15,672 nucleotides of DNA from Brachionus koreanus (lineage: Eukaryota > Rotifera > Eurotatoria > Ploima > Brachionidae). The stretch's first letter is position 1, and every line of letters starts with the position of its first letter. Of the stretch, positions 9,094 through 15,672 are shown in pieces. The notes under the pieces are model-generated. The model was not told the origin of the DNA and did not search any database. It saw nothing but the letters and a program-made list of their open reading frames with translations. The stretch lies in the NCBI GenBank assembly GCA_016987375.1, contig PJRA01000196.1, positions 1,618,780 through 1,634,451 of the forward strand. Direction: 5' to 3'. A program made the translations under genes and the position numbers.

Positions 9094-12000
9094 ATGATTT
9101 TTTTTCTTGAAATGGCTGCACAAGGTCACCAAATATTTGGTAACCCAAATAATTATTTTAGTTATTTAAATCAATCTTATGGAAAAGAGGACAAAAACTG
9201 GCTAAATAACAGTTTTGGTGACAGAAGCTGGTTAAATAATAGTATGTGTTTGCCACCAGAGCAACGTTACCAATCCTTAAACGAAATGGTCACAAAAATT
9301 GTCGATGATGAGGCGCAAAAAAGTTTAATGGCGAGTGGTAATAGTGCTACTCTTTCAAGTTCATTCAATCAAATTAAAAACTCAAATCAAAGTCAAATAA
9401 TTTACTTTCAAGCTCCTGTAAATGAGAAATTGTATCAACAAAGTCTAAGTATGAGCTCAAGTAGTGATTCATACAATCCACCGATTGATGAGGCACCAAA
9501 TTACTCGCCAATTTATTCTGCAAACATCGCAATGCCCATTTTTTATCCTCCAAGCTATTCTCATCAACTTTCTAATTTATCTATAGATCAGCAGATGTTT
9601 CTATATCACCAGCAAAATGCTTTGATGACAGCATTAGCATTTCAAGAAATGAACTTAGGCTATCAATATTCCAATCAATTAAATGGTCAATTTTTGTATT
9701 CTAATTATGCACCTAATATACTTGATAAAACTATAGTAACTGAGCGTAAATCTGAAAATTATCCAGTAAATAAAAATCAACAAAATTACCGAAATCACAG
9801 AAGAACAGGACCATCTAATGAATTACATATTCGACTCGAGGAATGTTTGGAACAGTTGAAGTGTTTGGAAAATGAAAGAAAAAATGTAAAATTAATTTAT
9901 TAGAATTTATTTTTTTATTTGATAGAACTTGATAGCAAAATTTTAGCACAATTAGGTTTTTGAATTTAGATTCTTATACCTAGATTTAATAGATTTTGGG
10001 TTAAAATTTGTTAAGGTTGTTATCTATTTTTTATTTAAAAATAAATTTAGGAATTTTCTCGAACATATCCGAGAAGCAAAACCCTCTTTTCAGCCATCTT
10101 GAAAGCACTATCTAAACTAGAGCTGTAATAAAAAATATTTTTAAAGCATATTTTGGACCAAAAAAGCGAGCGAAAAACACTTTATAAACAAAACAAAATA
10201 TTTCATTTAGAGTGTTTTTAAGACCTATTTTGACACGCCAAAAACATTAAACAACACCTCAAACACCAAAAATTCTACTTAAACACTTAAATAACGACTA
10301 AAAAATCATGAATAAAAATCTAATTCTCCTGTATCAAATAGAATTTAAAAATACAACCTAAAACGCTCAAAAAACAAATAAATAACACCTTCAACACGCA
10401 AAAATACTATTTAAACACCCAAAATCACTTAAAAATACCCTTCTTTACAATGTTTTTGAAAAATATGCTGAATGTTTTTATGTTAAATTTTATTTTAATT
10501 TAATTATTTATGACTTAATTTATCTAAATTCTTGTATTTATACTTTTTTTTAACAAAAATAATAAATTTTTTTCTGGCTGTTTTACCTCTGTTTATCGTA
10601 AGTATTTATTTCGTTCAAAAGCTCACGTCATGTTCTTGCCTGTTTTTGTCCCTTCGAGATACAAATAAAGCTTTAAAAATTTTTTTTTATTACAACTCTA
10701 GTCTAGATAGTGCTTTCAAGATGGCTGAAAAGAAGGTTTTCCTCGGCTAGTGAAGGTAAATGAATGCGTTTCTTCTTGATAATATTTTTTAAACATATAA
10801 AATATTTAGAAAATATATTTTTTTAACTTAACTAACACCCAAAAACCGGACATTATTTTTGGTGATTTTTGTTGCATTTTTTATTTGTTTGGAGGTAAAA
10901 AAATGAATTATTTTTGAAAATTTTTTTTTTCAAAAATCAGAAATATACATATAATCTGAAAATATTATTTTCAATTAATTTTATTCCAAAATATGCTTAT
11001 TTTCATTGAATAAAAAGTAAAAAGAAAGGTACAACAAAAGGTCAAAAAAAACCATCTTAAATATATTTTCTAAATATTTTATATTTTTAAAAAATATTAT
11101 TAAAAAGAAACGCATTCATTTACCTTCACTACCCGAGGAAAAAAAACATGCAAAAATACTGCTTAAATTCAAAAATTTCCAAATGCAATTTAGCATTTTA
11201 TAGTGTTGGGTGACGGCCAAGTCTGGCCGGACCGAAATATTATATATGATAGAATATTCTAAGTTCCAAAGAAAAAAATTTTTTGAATTTAATTGGATTT
11301 AATAAACAACTTAATGAAGCTAGAAATGAAATGGAGTTAGAAAAAGAAACTCAACTAACACTAGATAAATGGATGATTTTATCTGAAATAGGACCTACGA
11401 TTAATAATGATGAATTTGATGAAGATGATACTGTCCTACCAGATGTAAATTATGATTTTTTATCACAAAGGAAAATTAACTATGATCAACAATTGAAATT
11501 AATCGAAGGTAGATTAAATAGTTTGTGTTTATGAATGTCTTCTAAATCTTCTAAATTTAATATTTTTTTTATAAGAAAGTGTTTCAAATTACTAATTTTA
11601 TAAGTTCACACAAGTTCCGAAGTTTTTAAATTACATTTTAACAAAGTTGGTGCTAGCTATCAAAGCAGTCAATAATTTATTTAATATTTAAAGAAATTTT
11701 TTTAAATAAATTTTAGATTGAAAATGAGACGAGTTTTTTGAAGACTAAAAAAAATTCCAATCAAATTAATTCAGTGCGTTTGAATTCAAATCCTTCACGA
11801 GTTGACCGTTTAATATGCGAATCCTTCAAAGAACATATCCGAGTTTCCAATCTTATTAACGGGTTTGATGATTTGAAAAAGACAATTTTTCATGACAATA
11901 TAGCCCAAGTTCTTTCAAATTGGCTAGATGGCATACACATAGTCCAAGAAAAACGGAGAGCTGAGTTGAAAAGACATCAAGAGAGAAATAATGGAAAAAA

Positions 12001-12211
12001 TGACATAGATGAAAATGATATAATTAGTTTGGCTAAATCAATTAAAGATCTTGGTCAAATGACGAAAAAAACACGAACTAGTTTATGGTGTGCTTTTAAT
12101 ATTTTAAACTTAAACTCGGCTCTAAATAATGGTGAAAACTTGCTTGATAGCAAAAGAAATGTTGAAGATTTCATGGATAAAACATTTGATATAAAAACAG
12201 ATTTACTTTAG
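9094..12211 (+). CDS. MEIOC: MEIOC homologue, two coding exons, 428 residues
   Basis: In mammals MEIOC binds the RNA helicase YTHDC2 and helps germ cells enter and stay in meiotic prophase by acting on transcripts in the cytoplasm. Coding exon 1 is 9094-9885 (264 codons) and exon 2 is 11717-12211 (164 codons plus TAG); the GTAAAA donor and TTTTAG acceptor keep phase 0. Residues 1-235 are low-complexity, rich in Asn, Gln, Ser and Tyr, with two WLNNS copies (36-40, 46-50). The conserved C-terminal domain starts with GPSNELHIRLEECLEQLKCL (about 238-257) and continues in exon 2 with NPSRVDRL (289-296), an IHIVQEKRR helix and KTRTSLWCAF, all hallmarks of MEIOC. The human protein is about 950 residues, so this N-terminus is short; further upstream exons cannot be excluded. 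Met 1 is used because it opens the frame; Met 7 (9112) is an alternative. The intron is packed with repeats. Confidence 0.88.
10069..11144. repeat. two-lobed foldback (inverted repeat) structure
   Basis: 10078-10147 is the inverse of 10670-10740 (about 70 bp, four or five differences). Immediately adjoining, 10739-10820 is the inverse of 11059-11140 (82 bp, four differences). The two right- and left-facing arms therefore abut at 10740, giving two hairpin lobes with loops of about 520 and 240 bp. Each outer edge carries a related CCGAG-AAAA word (10069-10082 and 11133-11144), as short direct repeats. No transposase motif is inside. A non-autonomous foldback or MITE-type element, or two nested ones, is the likely source. 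Confidence 0.75.
10251..10440 (+). repeat. diverged direct repeat, ~60 bp units
   Basis: A unit starting AACAACACCTCAAACACCAA (10252) recurs about 130 bp downstream as AATAACACCTTCAACACGCA (10380), both followed by AAAA-T-CTA-TTAAACAC. A third, weaker copy (GCAAAAATACTGCTTAAATTC) sits at about 11150-11170. They are too diverged and too few to be a CRISPR array, and they lie in the loop of the first foldback lobe. Confidence 0.5.
11215..11238 (+). repeat. GGCCAAGTCTGGCC motif, copy 1
   Basis: A GC-rich hairpin (GGCCA, loop AGTC, TGGCC) followed by GGACCGAAAT. A diverged copy, AGCCAAGTTCTGGCAAAACC followed by AAAAT, lies at 12484-12508 in the same orientation, so the pair brackets MEIOC exon 2. 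It is preceded by TAGTGTTGGGTGACGGCC, which has the look of a Tc1/mariner terminal repeat after a TA. No inverted partner was found. Confidence 0.35.
11253..11534 (+). CDS. coding-like ORF in the MEIOC intron, possibly transposon-derived
   Basis: Not firmly recognised. The frame is open from 11253 to a TGA at 11532-11534, about 93 codons, with no ATG near its front (it starts NILSSKEKNFLNLIGFNKQL), so it looks like an exon or fragment rather than a full gene. It contains an acidic, helical middle (ARNEMELEKE, LDKWMILSEIGP, NNDEFDEDD) and ends NYDQQLKLIEGRLNSLCL. The 'W.iLseigP ... DvNYDf' arrangement is loosely like the linker before the helicase domain of Helitron proteins, and a Helitron helicase relic lies about 3 kb upstream in the opposite orientation. 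It cannot be a simple MEIOC cassette exon, because no phase-0 donor closes it. The codon choice is like its neighbours. Confidence 0.4.
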   Translation, partial: NILSSKEKNFLNLIGFNKQLNEARNEMELEKETQLTLDKWMILSEIGPTINNDEFDEDDTVLPDVNYDFLSQRKINYDQQLKLIEGRLNSLCL

Positions 12212-12410
12212 ATATATAATTGATTTCATGTTTTTGCTATAAATCAAGATAAGTAGATTTTTAAATATGGCTAATAAAAATATTTTTTTTGCCATATCTT
12301 TTAGACTTTAGGTTAAAGTGAATAGCAGCTATATGACTAAAACGATAAACTTTATCAGACTTATTTAAGAATAATATTTCTTGTTTAAATTAAAATGAAT
12401 AATATCAAAG

Positions 12411-12416
12411 AATAAA
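12411..12416 (+). terminator. candidate MEIOC polyadenylation signal
   Basis: AATAAA lies 200 bp after the MEIOC stop codon, a normal 3' UTR length. Nothing else in 12212-12480 looks coding. Background AT-richness makes the hexamer common, so this is a suggestion only. Confidence 0.35.
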
Positions 12417-12483
12417 GACTTTAATTATTAAAAAAGTAAAATCTGGTGCTTAAAGAAAAGATTTATTTATTTAATTTAATTAT

Positions 12484-12508
12484 AGCCAAGTTCTGGCAAA
12501 ACCAAAAT
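12484..12508 (+). repeat. GCCAAG-TCTGGC motif, copy 2
   Basis: A diverged direct copy of the motif at 11215-11238: AGCCAAGTTCTGGC, then AAAACCAAAAT. The shared skeleton is GCCAAGT-CTGGC...ACC-AAAT. The surrounding 12510-13000 is AT-rich with nothing recognisable. Confidence 0.35.
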
Positions 12509-13000
12509 TAAAAATTGATATATTTTTCTAGCTAATTCAATTTTATATAAATAAAGATAATTAGCCGTATACATACAAATTCTAACAATATTTAATTTAC
12601 AAAATATGCAACATAATGGAATTAAGTCTATTAATCATCCACTTGTATTCATATAAGCATTCTTTTCCCGTTTTTTTTTATTTTTAATTTCATCAAAATT
12701 TTAGAAAGTCTTTAAAAATCACTAGTGTTTTTCCATTTTCATCTTTTTTATTGATCATTATGAAACATTTTATTAAAAAAAAAATAAAGTTCAGAATTAA
12801 AAAAAAAATGCTAAATGGAACTTGGAGTGTTAAAAAACAAGTCACAGTCTAGTCAAATAATTTGTTTATTAGAGTTTGCAAACTAAATATTTTTTAGATA
12901 ATTAGGAAAAATATTATTAATTTAAATAAATTTTAATTATTTATTTATTTATTATTGAATTTTAAAAAGGTTTCTTTAAAGATATTTTTCTTAAAAAAAT

Positions 13001-14020
13001 CAGTAATATTTGAAGCCAAATAAAGTTATTTTGGTATTACAATCAAAATCTCAGAGTGAAGACGAGTACGAGAGTTCATCATTATCAGCATATAAAAATA
13101 GCGTAAATAAAGAGTAAGTTGATTCAGAAGTCAAAGAAAAATGGTCTGAATACAAAACACATAAAATCAAAAACGTTAAAAAAGTGTTTGCAATTGTATT
13201 TTCGGATTGTCCAGCGGAAATTAATTTGTTTTATTTTAAAAAATCATTTGAAAATTTCTTTATTTGAAAATAATATAAAATAACTCCAAAATATTTAGAA
13301 AATAATAAGCAACAGTAAATAATTCTGAATTTAGAAGAGAATCAAGATTATGATAAAAAATTAATCTAAATCCAAGGTAAAAAAAAATACTCTTTAAAAA
13401 TTTTTGTTTAGAACACTGCAAATCAAGTTATAATTAAATAGTTGGAAGATAAACTGCTGATTAAAGTTGATTTCTGGTACGATGCATTTCCATATGCAGA
13501 TGAAAAACCTATCCTAAAATATAATACAACATGTGATATCTATTTGTAAACATTAGATACGTTGGTTGATTTAGAGCAACGATTTGTATAATTTAGGACT
13601 GTATAATTTATAATTGGTGATTGTATTGATAAATGTGAGCTTTTTAGACCTCAATACATTCTTTATTCATTCAAATTTAGTTAAAATTTAGAATCAAATA
13701 AATTAAAAATTAATATAAATGATACAAAAAAATATGCTCTATAAATGAAAATCAAGCAAACAGAGATCGACAAAAGAAACTCAGTTGGAAAAACCGATGC
13801 GAATGAAGATCTTAAAAAACATTAGAAAAAAAAGCTAATAACCGAGTTTTATTAAACTCCACGTCTTGAGCATAGACGCTTCTGTTCACTTTTTGCATCT
13901 TTTGTATTTAAAATTATGCTTCATTATTCTCACAATTTTGAATTTTAAAAGATGATTGAAGTTAACTTTTCAGAAATTAAGAAAGATTTATAAAAAATTT
14001 TTTGCAATAAAAAGTCAGTC
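13001..14020 (+). pseudogene. ~1-kb protein-like frame with many TAA/TAG and no frameshift
   Basis: Not recognised. One frame (codons starting at 13001, 13004 and so on) reads for about 340 codons with a clearly protein-like composition: ESSSLSAYKNSVNKE, VKKVFAIVFSDCPAEINLFY, VDFWYDAFPYADEKPIL, IDKCELFRPQYILYSFKF, TPRLEHRRFCSLFASFVF. It is broken by about 14 TAA, 3 TAG and a single TGA (near 13264), yet shows no frameshift that I can see. The same frame uses about 11 CAA/CAG codons. The complementary strand is closed by TTA, TCA and CTA triplets. A stretch at 13377-13411 could be taken as a 35-nt GT-AG intron, but it also reads straight through. The simplest reading is a dead gene copy whose Gln codons (CAA, CAG) have often become TAA or TAG by C-to-T change; a source with reassigned stop codons is the alternative. 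No start codon is assigned. Confidence 0.4.
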
Positions 14021-14285
14021 AATTAATTAGTTTTTTTTTTTAGAAATAGTTTTTAAGCTTAAATCTATTATTGTTGAAAAAAATTCAATTTATTTATTTA
14101 GAATGAAATTTTACTTTAATTGTTGACAAACAATGTAGGTAATTTCTTTTGGATATTTTTGAATAAATTTTCTAAATTTCAGTTACCATGGTAATTATAT
14201 AAATTAAAAATTCTTAAAAATACAAGTATTTACTCAATTTTTTAAACACTTTTTTCAACTATTAAGACTTGGATTTAAACTCCAT

Positions 14286-15154
14286 ATGTCTCGAAGTGTA
14301 CCTTATAGAAGAGAAATAACAGATGCTTGCAATTGGCACCAAGACCAAGCCTTAAATAGCACCATTTACATTCTTTACCAAACTGGCCCTACAGGATTTT
14401 TGCTTAATGAAGAAGGAGAAACCAAAAAATTTAAGGTATTTCTTGGTGATATTCACAATTGTACATGCTCAGTTTTCAAAAAAGAAAAAGACCTATGCAA
14501 GCATATATGTTGGATAATACTGAAAAAATTTCGGCTCTCAAGAGACGATCCCCGTAGGTTCATAATTTTTTAGCTATTTAGAATAATTACAATTTATTTG
14601 TTTAAGTTGCTTGGCAGCTTGGTTTGAATGAACGCGAAATAAACCAAATTATTCGTGGTGACACAGCTCAAAATCAACAAAAAAATAAAACCAATCAGAC
14701 AAAAAATGTCAAGCAAACTGATAAAAAATCTGAAGAAAACTCGAACACAGAACAAAGAAGCATAGTGGAGTCTGATGTGTGTCCCATTTGCCAAGATGAA
14801 TTTCTTTCGAAAAAATTACCAGTCTCATTTTGTAGAACCTGTGGAAACAACGTTCACATAAAATGTATGAAAGTATGGGCCGAACATCAAAAATCAAATG
14901 GAGAAACTGAGCTCAAATGTCCTCTATGTAGAGAATTATTTTGTTCATTTGAATTATTGGATCAAGAATATAGAAATAATAGTTTGTTTAAAATAGAAAA
15001 AGAGAATTTGCATTACGGCATCGTTTGTAAATGTTGTAAATCTACTCCTATAAGTGGAAAATGTTACAAATGTACAAGTTGTAATGAATTTCATTTATGT
15101 CAGCCCTGTTTCAATACTGATTATCATAATTCACACACTTTTGTATTCAGAGAA
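14286..15154 (+). CDS. ZSWIM2: ZSWIM2 homologue, exons 1-2, continues past the window
   Basis: ZSWIM2 is a testis-enriched E3 ubiquitin ligase that, in mammals, promotes apoptosis signalling and self-ubiquitinates with UBE2D enzymes. Exon 1 is 14286-14553 and exon 2 is 14607-15154; the 53-nt GT-AG intron is phase 1 and joining gives PLAWQLGLNEREI, which matches the family. Domains: an N-terminal WHQDQAL...GPTGFLL signature; SWIM zinc finger C59-x-C61...C71-x-H73; RING with C148, C151, C165, C168, H173, C176, C194, C197; ZZ zinc finger (C230, C233, C242, C245, C248, C254, C257, H263, H266). Exon 2 ends at the SHTFVFRE block with a GTATTT donor. Human ZSWIM2 is about 630 residues with a second RING near the C-terminus; that part is not found up to 15415 and is expected beyond the window. 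If the donor is not used, the frame stops at 15200-15202, giving a protein without the second RING. Confidence 0.9.
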
Positions 15155-15202
15155 GTATTTATCATTGTTTTATTAGATAAAGTAGATTTTAAAAAATACT
15201 AG

Positions 15203-15415
15203 TTTAAAAATAGATTAATGTATATTTAAGATGAATATTTTTTCATAATTAAAACTGTATCTAAAGATTGAATTGAATAATTTCTGTAGTTGATTACTTG
15301 TTTAATTTGAATCATGGCTTTTTTATAAGTTAAATTAATTTTTTGAATTCGTTATGATTCTAGTATAGTTCACCAAATATCAAAATTTATACTCAAGATT
15401 TGCACTTAGACTTTT
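15203..15415. other. spacer, probably ZSWIM2 intron
   Basis: AT-rich DNA between the end of the recognisable ZSWIM2 exon 2 frame and the retrotransposon fragment. No RING-like coding sequence, RNA gene or repeat was seen. If ZSWIM2 resumes downstream, this is intronic. Confidence 0.4.
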
Positions 15416-15672
15416 TTAATGCGGTCTAACATATGTTTTATAAAGCTGCAAAAACGATTGAGCATCCCAATACACGAATGTTTTCTTGAGCATACCAAGC
15501 ATATTATTAGCTTTTTTAACGAAGCTATCGATTTGATCATTCCATTTGAGTTTGTTGTTCACCATTGCACCAAGATCGCGCTCAGTAGTAGTCTCCGCTA
15601 ATTCAATTCTGATATCATTCGCATTTAACATTGAAATTTCTTGCCTAGTAATCTTTGAGTTGCCAAAATACA
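15416..15672 (-). mobile_element. non-LTR retrotransposon fragment, end of reverse transcriptase
   Basis: The minus-strand frame is open from the window edge (15670) to a TAA at 15418-15416: about 84 codons, including YFGNSKITRQEIS before the first internal Met. It carries the characteristic C-terminal region of LINE-type reverse transcriptases: TTERDLGAMVNNKLKWNDQI, then KKANNMLGMLKKTF and LYKTYVRPH. In this family the last block normally runs on as YVRPHLEY and a further 60-plus residues; here a stop follows YVRPH directly and the DNA beyond is not similar, so the 3' part of the element is missing. The 5' part, if present, lies outside the window. The plus-strand reading at 15419-15601 is its shadow. 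Confidence 0.85.

Larger units (their letters stand above)
9886..11716 (+). other. MEIOC intron, 1831 nt, repeat-filled
   Basis: Placed by the GTAAAA donor directly after the ERKN codons and the TTTTAG acceptor before ATT GAA AAT. Joining them restores the run of conserved MEIOC residues in frame. It is far longer than the other introns here (45-78 nt), and the excess is explained by the paired inverted repeats, diverged direct repeats and the coding-like ORF inside it. Confidence 0.75.

Noticed and set aside
10251..10440. Possible CRISPR-like or satellite array
   Set aside because: Only two clear copies and one weak one, heavily diverged, with unequal spacing, in a eukaryotic intron.
10532..10750. 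Plus-strand reading of 72 codons
   Set aside because: It starts in spacer and ends inside an inverted-repeat arm; no protein-like conservation or motif.
11253..11534. Cassette exon of MEIOC
   Set aside because: A phase-0 acceptor is possible before 11253, but the GT donors near its end leave phase 1 or 2, which would break the MEIOC frame at 11717. Exons 1 and 2 also join directly at a conserved point.
14594..14897. Two minus-strand readings
   Set aside because: Both are antisense to ZSWIM2 exon 2, which has all the zinc-binding residues of its domains.
9094..15154. Idea that the whole organism reads TAA/TAG as glutamine
   Set aside because: MEIOC and ZSWIM2 use CAA/CAG for Gln throughout and end or splice as expected under the standard code. 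Arg codons in the stop-rich frame also include CGN, unlike typical ciliates.

Overview
This is a very AT-rich (roughly three-quarters A+T by eye) animal nuclear DNA segment with short GT-AG introns, long gene-free stretches and many decayed transposons. Two metazoan germline genes are recognised, MEIOC and ZSWIM2. With ~45-75 nt introns, Tc1/mariner, pogo, Helitron and non-LTR debris, a small invertebrate fits; a rotifer such as Brachionus is my best guess, but the window does not settle the species. Both host genes read with the standard code.

Layout. 1-1418: spacer with two palindromes and, on the minus strand (about 640-1151), a broken pogo/Tigger-type DDE transposase. 1419-4868: a complete 3450-bp Tc1/mariner-type element with 118-bp terminal inverted repeats and flanking TA dinucleotides. 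It holds two divergent genes: a damaged, intron-bearing transposase (plus strand, 3342-4632) and a six-exon gene of unknown function (minus strand, 3327-1896) with a possible MADF-like N-terminus and a coiled coil. 4870-9093: mostly non-coding, with relics on the minus strand: an unidentified coding-like stretch (5230-5960), the helix-turn-helix end of another Tc1-like transposase (6360-7160) and a piece of Helitron-type PIF1-like helicase (8085-8450).

9094-12211 (plus): MEIOC, two coding exons (9094-9885 and 11717-12211) giving a 428-residue protein. Its 1831-nt intron holds a two-lobed inverted-repeat structure (10069-11144) and an 83-94 codon coding-like ORF (11253-11534), probably transposon-derived. 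13001-14020: a ~1-kb plus-strand frame that looks coding but carries about 17 TAA/TAG triplets and one TGA. 14286-15154 onward (plus): ZSWIM2, first two coding exons covering the SWIM, first RING and ZZ domains; the remainder is not seen and would lie beyond the window. 15416-15672 (minus): the C-terminal end of a non-LTR reverse transcriptase, cut off by the window edge, lying in what should be a ZSWIM2 intron.

MEIOC (meiotic entry, partner of the RNA helicase YTHDC2 in mammals) and ZSWIM2 (testis-enriched ubiquitin ligase) lie about 2.1 kb apart on the same strand, so the locus may be germline-expressed as a unit or neighbourhood; that is inference. The most unusual items are the two-gene mariner-type element, the paired foldbacks in the MEIOC intron, and the stop-rich but frame-preserved region between the two host genes.
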